In this document: one piece after another, positions 15,470-24,290 of the stretch
How the letters are laid out: every line of letters begins with the position of its first letter
How positions within the stretch are numbered: the stretch's first letter is position 1
Assembly (NCBI RefSeq): GCF_900142575.1
Contig: NZ_FRBI01000002.1
Coordinates: 612,637-676,636, forward strand
Reading direction: 5' to 3'
DNA length: 64,000 nt
From: Actinacidiphila paucisporea
GTDB lineage: Bacteria; Actinomycetota; Actinomycetes; Streptomycetales; Streptomycetaceae
Translations under genes and position numbers: made by a program
Notes under the pieces: generated by a model
What the model was told of the DNA's origin: nothing
The model's input: only the letters and a program-made list of their open reading frames with translations
Database searches by the model: none

Positions 15470-16636
15470 GTGCGGGTATTGCATGTCGTCACGTTGCACA
15501 CGCCGACGAACGACTTCGGCGGCCCGACGCGGGTCGCCCTGAATCTCTGCAAGGGCCTGCGCCGCAAAGGCGCGGACGCGCGGATCGCCACCCTGGGGGA
15601 CAAGTTCACCGGGCCGCTGCCCACCGAGGTGGAGGGCGTGCCCTCCTTCGTCCATCAGGCGCGGCACGTGCTGCCGGCGTTCGAGGTCAGCGGGATCACC
15701 TCGCCGGCGCTGCTGCGCCAGGCCCGCCGCATGGTGAAGAGCGCGGACGTCGTCCATGTGCACCTGATGCGGGACCTGATCACCCTGCCCTTCGCCCTGA
15801 TCGCGCTGGAAGCGAACGTGCCGCTGGTGGTGCAGACGCACGGGATGATCGACCCGACGGAGAAGCTGTTCGCGAAGGCCGTCGACGTGCTCGGCATGAA
15901 GCGGGTGCTGCGCCGGGCGGACGCGATCCTGCACCTGACCCGGATGGAGCGGGACGGGGTGCAGGCGGTGGTGCCGGGGACACCGCTGCGGACCTTCCAC
16001 CGGTTGGTGAACGGCGTGACCCCGCAGGACGCGCGCCCGCCGCGGGGCGACCGGCCGCCGACCGTCCTTTACCTGGCCCGGGTGCAGAAGCGCAAGCGGC
16101 CCGAGGACTTCGTCAACGCGATGCCGACCGTCCTCGCGCACTATCCGGACGCCCGGTTCGTGCTGGCCGGGCCGGACACCGGCGATCTGACCGGGCCCAT
16201 GCGCAAGCTGGCGGCGGACCTGGGGGTGTCGGGGTCGCTGGAGTGCGTGGGCGCGCTCGGGCACGACGAGGTGCTCGAACGGCTGCGGGCGGCGGACGTG
16301 TACGTCCTGCCGTCGGTGGTCGAGCCGTTCGCCGTGTCGATCCTGGAGGCGATGTCGGTGGGGCTGCCGGTGGTGGTGGCCCGCACCGGCGGCCTGTCGC
16401 CGGATGTCGAGGCGGCGGGTGCGGGCCGGGTCACCGACAGCGTGCCCGACGCGGACAACGGGCCGCTGGTCGGCCGGGCGGTGCTGGAGCTGCTCGACCC
16501 GGCCGCCAACGAGCAGGCGTCACTGGCCGCCCGGCAGCTGGTCAACGACCGCTTCTCGATCGACGCGGTCGTCGACACCCTGCTGGACGTCTACGCCGGG
16601 GTCATGGCCCCGGGCGGCGCTGTTCACGGGTCTTGA
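15470..16636 (+). CDS. Glycosyltransferase family 4
   Basis: A 388-aa GT-B enzyme. The N-terminus VLHVVTLHTPTNDFGGPTRVALNLCKGL shows the Gly-rich acceptor loop in its second half. The C-terminal GT4 signature includes VLYLARVQKRKRPEDFV, the EX7E-type segment EPFAVSILEAMSVGLPVVV and a final helix. It adds a sugar to the growing repeat unit in the cytosol. The GTG start is preceded by GGGGGAGGAAA, a strong site. The gene is divergent from the polymerase across 148 bp and its end overlaps the convergent GT2 gene by 35 bp. Confidence 0.88.
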   Translation: MRVLHVVTLHTPTNDFGGPTRVALNLCKGLRRKGADARIATLGDKFTGPLPTEVEGVPSFVHQARHVLPAFEVSGITSPALLRQARRMVKSADVVHVHLMRDLITLPFALIALEANVPLVVQTHGMIDPTEKLFAKAVDVLGMKRVLRRADAILHLTRMERDGVQAVVPGTPLRTFHRLVNGVTPQDARPPRGDRPPTVLYLARVQKRKRPEDFVNAMPTVLAHYPDARFVLAGPDTGDLTGPMRKLAADLGVSGSLECVGALGHDEVLERLRAADVYVLPSVVEPFAVSILEAMSVGLPVVVARTGGLSPDVEAAGAGRVTDSVPDADNGPLVGRAVLELLDPAANEQASLAARQLVNDRFSIDAVVDTLLDVYAGVMAPGGAVHGS

Positions 16637-17441
16637 GCCCGATCTGCCAGCGGTAGAAACTCATCGCGAGGGCGTAGTCCAGGCCTGCCCTGCCGTCCAG
16701 GAAGCCGCGCTTGTAGACGTACGCATAGCCGAAGGACACCAGCGGCTTGAAGGGCACCTTGTGGAAGATCCGGCCCTGCCGGGTCTTGACCTTCCTGATC
16801 TGCTCCTTGACCTGCGGGTTGAGTTCGAGCCAGGCCTCCCAGTCGGAGTAGCGGTTGTGCCGGTCGAACCAGGTGTTCACCGGGTCGAGGTCCTCGTGCT
16901 CGATGGGGGAGCGCAGCCGGGCGGCCGACGCGGCCACCGGCTGGTAGTGGCCCTCCTGTTCGCCCATGCCGGGCGCGTCGAGGTCGCCCACCTCGGGGAA
17001 GCGGCAGCGGGTGCGGTCCATCAGGGCGCGCTTGACGATGGTGTAGCCGTGCCGCAGCCGCCGGCCGGCGAACCAGTAGCCCAGCGGGATGTCGAAGGCG
17101 GCCACCGACGGCGCCCCGCCGGCGAACACCGACCGCAGCTCGCCGAGCAGTTCGGGGCTCGGCGTCTCGTCGCCGTCGAGGAAGAGCAGCCACGGGATCT
17201 CCGGGTGGACGTGGTCCAGGCACCATTGCTTCTTCTTCGGGTAGCGGCCGTCCCAGGTGTACTCGACGGTCTCCGCGCCCAGTTCGGCGGCGATCTTGCA
17301 GGTGTCGTCGGTGCTGTGCGAGTCGACCACGACGACGGCCTGCACGTGGCCGATGACGGAGGACACCGTACGGGCGATGTTCTCGGCCTCGTTCTTGGTC
17401 GGTATCGCCACGACGAGCGGCAGTCTGTCCATCGGGTCCAT
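16602..17441 (-). CDS. Glycosyltransferase family 2
   Basis: A 279-aa GT-A fold glycosyltransferase. The N-terminus reads VVAIPTKNEAENIARTVSSV, then VVVVDSHSTDDT, and the metal-binding DxD is LFLDGDETPS. It belongs to the WaaE/KdtX-like group in which the C-terminal third (FPEVGDLDAPGMGEQEGHYQ and the RHNRYSDWEAWLEL segment) contacts the acceptor. The ATG at 17441 has GGAGGGG upstream and shares one base with the TGA of the preceding lipoprotein gene, so it is translationally coupled. A second Met at 17432 is possible. Confidence 0.87.
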   Translation of the reverse strand: MDPMDRLPLVVAIPTKNEAENIARTVSSVIGHVQAVVVVDSHSTDDTCKIAAELGAETVEYTWDGRYPKKKQWCLDHVHPEIPWLLFLDGDETPSPELLGELRSVFAGGAPSVAAFDIPLGYWFAGRRLRHGYTIVKRALMDRTRCRFPEVGDLDAPGMGEQEGHYQPVAASAARLRSPIEHEDLDPVNTWFDRHNRYSDWEAWLELNPQVKEQIRKVKTRQGRIFHKVPFKPLVSFGYAYVYKRGFLDGRAGLDYALAMSFYRWQIGLKTREQRRPGP

Positions 17442-18181
17442 CAGGCCCCTCCGTCGGCCAGCCAGGCGTAGCACCCGCTGGAGGTGATGCCGCGCGCGGC
17501 GGCCGGTACGGTCAGCCGGGCCGTGCGGCCCGACGCCAGGGTGGCGCCGTTCGCGCCGGTGACCCGCCAGGAGCAGGTCGACGACGGGTGCGGTACCCGG
17601 TAGCTACCGCGGGCGACCGACGTGCCGGGCACGGCCTTGGCGGCGACCGTGAACGTACCGTCGCCGAAGCCGTGCCGTGCCGCGTCGACGACGGGCTGCT
17701 GGCCGGGGCACAGCGCGCTGACGGCCGCCGCGGCGCCCGCCATGCTGATGTCGCCGGTGACGATCGCGGTGGCCGCAGCGTCCTTGTCGACCTTCGCGGT
17801 ACGGGTCAGCCGGTCGCAGATCTCCTGGCCGCCCTCCAGCACCGCCGCCGGGTCGGTGCCCTGCGGGACCCGGCCGGACAGGTACGTCTTCTGCTGCTTG
17901 GTGAAGCTGCCGCCGCCGGGCGGGGTGAGCTTCGCGTCCGGCACCTTCGGGGCGTCGGCCGCCGAACCGGCCGCCTCGGTGGCGGCGGTGCCGGCCGGCG
18001 AGGCGGTGGAGGTCGTGGGGGCCCCGACGGGGGCCGACACGGCGGCGGTCGGGCTGTGCCCGGCCTTGCCGCCCCCGGCCGCGGTGTCGCCGCCCCCCGA
18101 GCCGCAGCCGCTCAGCAGCAGCGCTGCCGCCGCCGTCACGAGGACGGCGGCGACAGCGGCCGGGCGGCGGGTGACCGTCAC
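17441..18181 (-). CDS. Exported lipoprotein with DUF732-like and C-terminal beta domain
   Basis: A 246-aa predicted lipoprotein. The signal peptide ends in LLLSGC and is followed by a Gly/Ala/Thr/Pro-rich linker to about residue 90. The middle (FTKQQKTYLSGRVPQGTD with EICDRL and SALCPGQQPVV) resembles the DUF732-type helical domain with paired Cys. The end (GTFTVAAKAVPGTSVARGSY with CSWRV and a final CYAWLADGGA) resembles the small beta domain that often closes actinobacterial secreted proteins. It starts with GTG overlapping the previous stop (GTGA), and its own stop overlaps the GT2 start. The three-gene coupling suggests a shared role at the cell surface; function unknown. Confidence 0.78.
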   Translation of the reverse strand: MTVTRRPAAVAAVLVTAAAALLLSGCGSGGGDTAAGGGKAGHSPTAAVSAPVGAPTTSTASPAGTAATEAAGSAADAPKVPDAKLTPPGGGSFTKQQKTYLSGRVPQGTDPAAVLEGGQEICDRLTRTAKVDKDAAATAIVTGDISMAGAAAAVSALCPGQQPVVDAARHGFGDGTFTVAAKAVPGTSVARGSYRVPHPSSTCSWRVTGANGATLASGRTARLTVPAAARGITSSGCYAWLADGGA

Positions 18182-20397
18182 CCGGCGGTCCCGAGGGCGT
18201 AGTGGCCGGCGATCTGCGCCGGGGTGAGCACCGTCGGGTAGACGGCCGTCTCGTCGGTCGAGCCCGCGAAGTACGAGCTCGTCGGCTGGGACGGCCAGCC
18301 GCCCAGGTTGTCGTAGCCGATGCGCCAGTAGCCGGCGTAGTTCTGGCTGGTGGTGACCGTCGGATCGGCCGCCTGGAGCACGCCGTCCACGTACAGCTTC
18401 ATCCCGTCGGCTCCCTGGGTCGCGACGGCCAGGTGCCAGGCGCCGTCGTTGTACGCGCCCGGGCTGGTGACGATCCGGGTCGCGCCGGTGTAGACGCCGA
18501 AGATCAGCCTCCCGCTGTCGGTCATGTAGATGTGCTTGTCGTAGTTGCCGCTGGGGTGGGTGGAGTTGTTGCCGAAGCCCATCAGCTTGCCGCCCGAGGT
18601 GGTCGTCGTCCTGAACCATGTCTCGATGCTGTACTGCGCGGGCGTCGGGTGCAGCCGGTCGCTGTAGGTCCACTGCGTCGAACCGTTGAAGGTGTACGCC
18701 TTGGAGCCCGGCACCGCGCCCGGCGTCACGCCGTGCACCGGGCCGCCGACGCTGATCCCGCTGTCGTCGCCGGAGGAGGAGTCGGCGTTGTACGACCCGG
18801 AGGCCGCGTCGTCGCGCCAGTAGAGGGTCGCCCCGTCGGCGAGCACCCGGGTCGGGTACGCCTCCGCCGTCGCCGGCACGGTGGCCGACGCGTTGGGCGA
18901 CTGCGCGCTGGTGTTGGTGCCGTCACTGGCCGAGACCCGGTAGGTGTACTTGACACCCGGCGTGACGTTGGTGTCGGTGTAGGTGAGCTGCGGGCGGATC
19001 CACGGCAGGGAGCTGCCGGTGACGGTGTAGACCGGGGTGGTGCCGCCGTTGCGGTAGACCCGGTAGGTCAGCACGCCGTCGTCGTTGTCCGTGCTGGACT
19101 GCCAGCTGACCTTCACCGAACCCGGGTCGATGCTGGTCACCGACGTCTGCGGCAGCGACGGCGCCCCGGTGTCCGGGCCGCTGGCGAAGCGCGTCAGGCC
19201 CTGCTGCGCCACCCCGTTGACGGTGGTGAACTCGCCGCCCACCCACAGGTAGTCGGTGCCGCCGGAGGAGGCGAGCGCCATCACCCGCGGGCCGATCTTC
19301 TCGCCGATGCCGTCGTTGGTGTCGGGGAACCACGCCAGCAGGTGCGGGTCGTCCACCGACTCGCCCAGCAGGTGCTTGCGCACCGAGTCGGGGTATTCGC
19401 CCATGCTGGAGCAGTCGTGGGCGTGGCTGCCGCTGTAGAGCACCGTCTGGTAGACCGCCACCGTCTGCGTGGCGCCCAGGCAGGTGTCCCGCCAGACCTG
19501 GCCGAAGTCGCTGAGGCTGAACCGGATGCGGCCGTCGAAGACGCCGCCGCCGGTGCCCTCGTTGGCGGTGTAGAAGCTGTTGCTCGCCGGGTCCACGACG
19601 ATGTCCTTGGTCACCGAGGTCGCGTCGATGAAGCCGGTCGGATACGCCTTGACCAGCGCGCCGGTCGCGGAGTCGACCACCGCGAGGGAGTGCGAGTTGA
19701 CCCCGTCGACGGTGTTGAAGTCGCCGCCGAGGATGGCGTCCTGGCCGTCCGGGGTGAGCGCGAGCGCCCGGCCCGCATCGTCGGCTGTCGGCGCCCACGG
19801 CAGCAGGGCGCCCGCGGTGCTGACCGCCGCGTAGCGGCTCCTGGCCTGGCTGTTGACGGAGGCGAAGTCACCGCCGAAGAAGACCGTGTCCGAGGTCGCC
19901 TGGATGGCCCGCACGGTGCTCGACACCCCGGGGTGGAAGGTGCTGTCGACGGTGCAGGTGTGCAGGTCGATCGCGGCGAGGCTGCTCACCCCGACCCCGT
20001 TGACCTGGCCGAAGAAGCCGCCCGCGTAGAGGGTGTGGCCGTCGGGCGAGACGGCCAGCGCGCGGACCGTCGCGTTGTTGGAGCCGACGGTGAAGTTCAG
20101 CTGGCAGCCGGCCGGCTGGCCGGTGGCCGCGTCGAAGGCGGCGAAGTTCGCCACCGCCGTCTCGTTGGTCCCGGCCGCGGATCCGGCCGGGCGTATCGCG
20201 GAGAAGGTCCCCGCGGTGTAGACGATGCCGCCTGCCTGGGCCACGGCCCAGACGACACCGTTGGTCTGATACGTGCTGAGATTGTCGGCGGTCAGTCCGA
20301 CAGGTGGTTGGAGCGCGGTCGCCGATGGTGACGACAGCGCTCCCAGCGTTGCGGCCGCCAGTATGGCGGCAGCCGCGAACACCGGCCATTTACGCAT
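18178..20397 (-). CDS. Secreted beta-propeller / fibronectin III / LamG-domain protein
   Basis: A 739-aa exported protein. It has a Sec signal peptide (MRKWPVFAAAAILAAATLGA, cleavage near SATA), then several propeller-like repeats (30-380; VRALAVSPDGHTLYAGGFF, AILGGDFNTVDG, LWVGGEFTTVNG). A fibronectin III domain follows (about 395-495; VKVSWQSSTDNDDGVLTYRV) and a concanavalin/LamG domain (about 540-735; SIETWFRTTTTSGGKLMGFG, GAWHLAVATQGADGMKLYVD). The LamG domain suggests glycan binding. Lying inside an exopolysaccharide locus and coupled to a lipoprotein and a GT2, it may anchor or shape the surface polymer. No catalytic residues were recognised. Confidence 0.83.
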   Translation of the reverse strand: MRKWPVFAAAAILAAATLGALSSPSATALQPPVGLTADNLSTYQTNGVVWAVAQAGGIVYTAGTFSAIRPAGSAAGTNETAVANFAAFDAATGQPAGCQLNFTVGSNNATVRALAVSPDGHTLYAGGFFGQVNGVGVSSLAAIDLHTCTVDSTFHPGVSSTVRAIQATSDTVFFGGDFASVNSQARSRYAAVSTAGALLPWAPTADDAGRALALTPDGQDAILGGDFNTVDGVNSHSLAVVDSATGALVKAYPTGFIDATSVTKDIVVDPASNSFYTANEGTGGGVFDGRIRFSLSDFGQVWRDTCLGATQTVAVYQTVLYSGSHAHDCSSMGEYPDSVRKHLLGESVDDPHLLAWFPDTNDGIGEKIGPRVMALASSGGTDYLWVGGEFTTVNGVAQQGLTRFASGPDTGAPSLPQTSVTSIDPGSVKVSWQSSTDNDDGVLTYRVYRNGGTTPVYTVTGSSLPWIRPQLTYTDTNVTPGVKYTYRVSASDGTNTSAQSPNASATVPATAEAYPTRVLADGATLYWRDDAASGSYNADSSSGDDSGISVGGPVHGVTPGAVPGSKAYTFNGSTQWTYSDRLHPTPAQYSIETWFRTTTTSGGKLMGFGNNSTHPSGNYDKHIYMTDSGRLIFGVYTGATRIVTSPGAYNDGAWHLAVATQGADGMKLYVDGVLQAADPTVTTSQNYAGYWRIGYDNLGGWPSQPTSSYFAGSTDETAVYPTVLTPAQIAGHYALGTAG

Positions 20398-20420
20398 GAG
20401 TTGCCCCCCAGGCCCCTGAT

Positions 20421-20453
20421 GTGCAACGGCCTTGGACGGCCGTTGTGGTGCAC
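20421..20453 (-). promoter_or_regulatory. Hairpin in the leader of the LamG-protein operon
   Basis: A perfect 8-bp inverted repeat, CAACGGCC (20424-20431) and GGCCGTTG (20438-20445), with a 6-nt loop is flanked by a second pair GTGCA/TGCAC (20421-20425, 20449-20453). It lies 24-56 nt upstream of the start codon on the minus strand, so it would be in the mRNA leader or act as an operator. Confidence 0.5.
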
Positions 20454-20502
20454 GGCAGAGTAGGACGTTCCGCTTGCCGCAGTCTGCCCTTTTGCCGAAA
20501 CT

Positions 20503-20520
20503 GGTGAAGTACGGTGAAGT
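20503..20520 (-). promoter_or_regulatory. Tandem ACTTCACC repeats, PHO-box-like
   Basis: On the minus strand ACTTCACC occurs twice with a 10-bp period (20520-20513 and 20510-20503), about 105-125 bp upstream of the LamG-protein start. Streptomyces PhoP boxes are tandem 11-bp units built on GTTCACC, so this resembles one with a 10-bp period. The match is to a remembered consensus only. Confidence 0.35.
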
Positions 20521-20534
20521 TGTCCGACATGGGG

Positions 20535-21548
20535 TCATCTGTCGATGCGCACCGTCACGCCCGCCAGTTGGTCCGCGACCTGCCGGATGTCCGCCTCGAC
20601 CATGATGCGGGCCAGGTCGGCGACCCGTACCTTGGGTTCCCAGTCGAGCAGGTCGCGGGCCTTGGTCGCGTCGCCGATCAGCGCGTCGACCTCGCTGGGG
20701 CGCTCGTACTTGGGGTCGTAGCGGACGTACTGGGTCCAGTCCAGCTCCGCGTGCCCGAAGGCGACCTCGACGAACTGCCGCACGGTGGCGGCCTCGCCGG
20801 TCGCCACCACGTAGTCCTCCGGTTCGTCGCGCTGCAGCATCCGCCACATCGCGTCCACGTACTCCGGTGCGTAGCCCCAGTCGCGGACCGCGTCGAGGTT
20901 GCCCAGATACAGCCGGTCCTGCAGGCCCGCCTTGATCCTGGCCACCGCCCGGGTGATCTTCCTGGTCACGAAGGTCTCACCGCGGCGCGGTGACTCGTGG
21001 TTGAAGAGGATCCCGTTGACGGCGTACATCCCGTAGGCCTCACGGTAGTTGACCGTCGACCAGTAGCCGAACACCTTCGCGCAGCCGTACGGGCTGCGCG
21101 GGTGGAAGGGGGTGCGCTCGTTCTGCGGCGGCGGGGCCGAGCCGAACATCTCCGAGGACGAGGCCTGGTAGATCCGCGCCTCGGTGCCGCTGGCGCGTAC
21201 CGCCTCCAGCAGCCGCAGGGCGGACAGGCCGGTCACGTCACCGGTGTAGAGCGGCGCGTCGAAGGACACCCGGACGTGGGACTGGGCGCCGAGGTTGTAT
21301 ATCTCGTCGGGCCGCAGGTCGCGCAGCAGGTTGACCAGCGCCACACCGTCGGTGAGGTCGGCGTGGTGCAGGACGAACGACCGGTTCTGCTCCTGCGGGT
21401 CCTGGTAGATGTGGTCGATGCGCTCGGTGTTGAAGCTCGAGGAGCGCCGGACGATGCCGTGCACGGTGTATCCCTTGTCCAGCAGCAGTTCGGCGAGATA
21501 AGAGCCGTCCTGCCCGGTCACGCCGGTGATGAGCGCGGTCTTGCCCAC
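20535..21548 (-). CDS. gmd: GDP-mannose 4,6-dehydratase
   Basis: A 337-aa short-chain dehydrogenase/reductase that converts GDP-D-mannose to GDP-4-keto-6-deoxymannose. The NADP-binding [15 protein letters not shown] lies at the N-terminus. The [13 protein letters not shown] segment, SSSEMFG, and the catalytic YGCAKVFGY (YxxxK) are diagnostic for GMD, as is [19 protein letters not shown]. Length matches the family. The GTG at 21548 sits just after GGGGGAA; a TTG at 21560 would add four residues. It is divergent from fcl across 79 bp. Together they supply GDP-L-fucose (or a related 6-deoxyhexose) for the exopolysaccharide. Confidence 0.93.
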   Translation of the reverse strand: MGKTALITGVTGQDGSYLAELLLDKGYTVHGIVRRSSSFNTERIDHIYQDPQEQNRSFVLHHADLTDGVALVNLLRDLRPDEIYNLGAQSHVRVSFDAPLYTGDVTGLSALRLLEAVRASGTEARIYQASSSEMFGSAPPPQNERTPFHPRSPYGCAKVFGYWSTVNYREAYGMYAVNGILFNHESPRRGETFVTRKITRAVARIKAGLQDRLYLGNLDAVRDWGYAPEYVDAMWRMLQRDEPEDYVVATGEAATVRQFVEVAFGHAELDWTQYVRYDPKYERPSEVDALIGDATKARDLLDWEPKVRVADLARIMVEADIRQVADQLAGVTVRIDR

Positions 21549-21627
21549 ACGTTCCCCCAAAGTGGTCTCGGTTCAGGTCCGCACGAATGCGGAATTAATG
21601 TCCGAACGCGCGATGTGTGCTGACACA
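21549..21627. promoter_or_regulatory. gmd/fcl divergent control region
   Basis: A short divergent spacer between the two GDP-fucose genes. It contains an inverted repeat CCGCA/TGCGG (21579-21583, 21588-21592) and an AT-rich ATTAAT (21594-21599). The latter is the only plausible -10 region here and lies about 30 bp from the fcl start. A shared regulator would coordinate both steps. Confidence 0.4.
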
Positions 21628-22668
21628 ATGCCGTTCATGACGGAACTACTTCCGGAAGGCGCCCGGGTCTTCGTCGCGGGCCACCGCGGCCTCGTCGGTT
21701 CCGCGGTGGTCCGCCGCCTCACCGCCGAGGGCCATCCCGTACTGGTTCGCACCCGTGCGGACCTGGATCTGCGCGACACGGCGGCCACCGCCGCGTGGCT
21801 GCACCAGACCCGCCCGGACGCGGTGGTGCTGGCCGCCGCCAAGGTCGGGGGGATCATGGCCAACTCGACCCACCCGGTGCAGTTTCTCGAGGACAACCTG
21901 CGGATCCAGCTGAGCGTCATCGCGGGCGCCCACGCGGCCGGGGTACAGCGGCTGCTGTTCCTCGGGTCGTCGTGCATCTACCCGAAGTTCGCCCCGCAGC
22001 CGATCCGCGAGGACGCGCTGCTGACCGGCCCGCTGGAGCCGACCAACGAGGCGTACGCGCTGGCGAAGATCGCCGGCATCGTCCAGGTCCAGTCCTACCG
22101 CAGGCAGTACGGCGCCGCGTACATCTCGGCGATGCCGACCAACCTCTACGGGCCGGGCGACAACTTCGACCTGGCCACCTCGCACGTGCTGCCCGCGCTG
22201 ATCCGCCGCTTCGACGAGGCCGCGCGGGACGGCGCCCCCGAGGTCACACTGTGGGGCAGCGGCACCCCGCGGCGCGAGTTCCTGCACGTGGACGACCTCG
22301 CGGCGGCCTGCACCCTGCTGCTGCGCGGTTACGACGCCGACGAGCCGGTCAACGTCGGCTGCGGCGAGGACCTGACGATCCGCGAACTCGCCGAGACCGT
22401 CGCGGACGTGGTGGGCTACCGCGGCCGGATCGGCTGGGACACCGCCAAGCCGGACGGCACCCCGCGCAAACTGCTCGACGTCTCCCGGCTGTTCGCGCTC
22501 GGCTGGCGCCCGCGGATCGCGCTGCGGGACGGTGTCGCGGCCGTGCACGAGCAGTGGCGGGCGCAGGCCGAGGGCGTGGAAAGGGCAGCGGTCGCCGGCG
22601 CCGGAGGAGCGGCGGCGGCCGCCGGGTCTGAGCCGGACACGGGCGCGGAGCCCGCGGCGGCCCACTAG
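21628..22668 (+). CDS. fcl: GDP-L-fucose synthase
   Basis: A 346-aa epimerase/reductase that turns GDP-4-keto-6-deoxymannose into GDP-L-fucose with NADPH. The Rossmann motif VAGHRGLVGSAVV is at the N-terminus. The family signatures AAKVGGIMANSTHPVQF, FLGSSCIYPKFAPQPI and catalytic YALAKIAG (YxxxK) follow, then MPTNLYGPGDNFD. The last 35 residues are an Ala-rich tail beyond the family core. Start is the ATG at 21628 or 21637; no strong ribosome-binding site precedes either. Its TAG overlaps the stop of the convergent sugar transferase (shared CTAG). Confidence 0.92.
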   Translation: MPFMTELLPEGARVFVAGHRGLVGSAVVRRLTAEGHPVLVRTRADLDLRDTAATAAWLHQTRPDAVVLAAAKVGGIMANSTHPVQFLEDNLRIQLSVIAGAHAAGVQRLLFLGSSCIYPKFAPQPIREDALLTGPLEPTNEAYALAKIAGIVQVQSYRRQYGAAYISAMPTNLYGPGDNFDLATSHVLPALIRRFDEAARDGAPEVTLWGSGTPRREFLHVDDLAAACTLLLRGYDADEPVNVGCGEDLTIRELAETVADVVGYRGRIGWDTAKPDGTPRKLLDVSRLFALGWRPRIALRDGVAAVHEQWRAQAEGVERAAVAGAGGAAAAAGSEPDTGAEPAAAH

Positions 22669-24290
22669 TAGGCCCCGCGGCCGTCGACCACGGCCCGTAC
22701 CGTACGGGTCATGACCTCCAGGTCGCCGGCCAGCGACCAGTTGTCCACGTAGCGCAGGTCCAGCGCCAGCGTCTCGTCCCAGGACAGGTCGGAGCGCCCG
22801 CTGACCTGCCACAGACCGGTGATGCCCGGCTTGACCGCGAGCCGGCGCAGCGCCACCTCGTCGTAGCGGTCGACCTCCTCCGGCAGCGGCGGCCGCGGCC
22901 CGACCAGCGACATCTCCCCGCGCAGCACGTTGACCAGCTGCGGCAGTTCGTCCAGCGAGCAGCGCCGCAGCAGCCGGCCGATCGCGGTGACCCGCGGGTC
23001 GCGGCGCATCTTGAACATCAGCCCGTCGTGCTCGTTGGCGCCGGTCTGCTCCAACTCCGGCTTGCGGGACTCGGCGTCGGCGACCATCGTGCGGAACTTC
23101 CACATCGTGAACCGCGTGCGGTGCCGCCCGCAGCGCACCTGCCGGTGGAAGGCGGGCCCCGGCGAGGTCAGCCTTATGGCCAGCGCCACCACGCAGAAGA
23201 CCGGTGCCAGCAGCAGCAGCCCGAGAGCCGCGCCCGTGCGGTCGAGCGCCGACTTCAGCCCGACCTGCACCCCGTGCCTGACCGGCGGCGCTATGTGCAG
23301 CACCAGCAGGCCGGCGGGCGCGTCCAGACCGACCCGGTTGACCTGCACGTCGATCAGTCCCGGCAGCAGCGCCACCGGCAGCCCCGCGTCGTGCAGGCAC
23401 CACGACAGGCGCCGCAGCCGCTCCGCCGACAGCCGCGGCCCCGGCGCCACCAGCACCAGCTCGGCGTCGTGCTCGCGGGCCGCCCGCAGCACCGCCGTCG
23501 CGTCGTCCTGCGGCCCGGCCGGGTCGAGCACGGCGAGCCGCTCGGTCACCGGCGCCCCGCACTCCAGTTTCGCGCTGCCCACCGGGACCACCCCGACGAC
23601 CACGTAGCCGTGCTCGGTCCTGCTCGCCAGATGCCCCACCACGTGGTCGGCGGCGGCCGGTTCACCGATCACCAGCGCCCTGCGCACCGCGTGCGCCTCG
23701 CGCCGGGCGGCGATCAGGTGGTGGTACGTCGCCCGCCGGCACAGCGCCGTCAGCAGCGGCGCCCAGGCGAGCCCGGCCAGCGCGATCGACGGCTCGGTGA
23801 TCTCACCGAACGCGGTGCGCACCACGGCGAGCACCCCGAGCAGCACCAGCCAGTCGCCGAGCACCTGCAGGCCGCCGCGGCTCTCGCCGAGCGCGGCGGG
23901 CGCGTAGCGCCGCCGCACCGCCCGCACCGCGGGCCACGCCAGCGCGGCCGCCAGCGCGCACAGCAGCACATGCGGCTGGCCTCCCGCGTGCAGCACCACG
24001 CCGGCGGGCGCACCGGCGCCCACCGCGTCCACGGCCGCCGCGACCGGCAGGTACCAGCCGGCCTTGTGGCCGTAGCCGCGCTGCCCGCTGTGCGCTGCGG
24101 CCGCGCCGGTCCGCGCGTCGCCGCCGCGCGCACGCCGTCCGGCGTACGGCAGCGACGCGCCCGCCGCGACAGCGGGCGCGGTCGGCTGACCCTGTGCTCC
24201 GAACGCGAGCGGATTTCCGTTCCGCCCGGTTCTCCGCTCACTTGCCACGGTTACCGCTGGTCTGATCGGCTGTGCCTCGACATGCCGCAT
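22665..24290 (-). CDS. Undecaprenyl-phosphate sugar phosphotransferase (WbaP/CpsE-like initiating transferase)
   Basis: A 541-aa polyprenyl-phosphate glycosyl-1-phosphate transferase that starts repeat-unit assembly. It has a disordered N-terminus, four or five TM helices (about 80-220), a Rossmann-like CoA-binding domain (RRALVIGEPAAADHVVGHL) and a further TM. The catalytic bacterial sugar transferase domain follows, with FTMWKFRTMVADAE, SLDELPQLVNVLRGEMS, LVGPRPPLP and KPGITGLWQVSGRSDLSW. The first sugar (galactose or glucose phosphate type) cannot be told. The ATG at 24290 has GGGGGG upstream. This is the enzyme that defines the locus as Wzx/Wzy dependent. Confidence 0.92.
   Translation of the reverse strand: MRHVEAQPIRPAVTVASERRTGRNGNPLAFGAQGQPTAPAVAAGASLPYAGRRARGGDARTGAAAAHSGQRGYGHKAGWYLPVAAAVDAVGAGAPAGVVLHAGGQPHVLLCALAAALAWPAVRAVRRRYAPAALGESRGGLQVLGDWLVLLGVLAVVRTAFGEITEPSIALAGLAWAPLLTALCRRATYHHLIAARREAHAVRRALVIGEPAAADHVVGHLASRTEHGYVVVGVVPVGSAKLECGAPVTERLAVLDPAGPQDDATAVLRAAREHDAELVLVAPGPRLSAERLRRLSWCLHDAGLPVALLPGLIDVQVNRVGLDAPAGLLVLHIAPPVRHGVQVGLKSALDRTGAALGLLLLAPVFCVVALAIRLTSPGPAFHRQVRCGRHRTRFTMWKFRTMVADAESRKPELEQTGANEHDGLMFKMRRDPRVTAIGRLLRRCSLDELPQLVNVLRGEMSLVGPRPPLPEEVDRYDEVALRRLAVKPGITGLWQVSGRSDLSWDETLALDLRYVDNWSLAGDLEVMTRTVRAVVDGRGAY

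Noticed and set aside
13706..16264. 852-aa minus-strand frame antisense to the GT4 and polymerase genes
   Set aside because: Composition is Arg/Pro-rich with no domain; the polymerase lies in a different minus-strand frame with proper TM helices.
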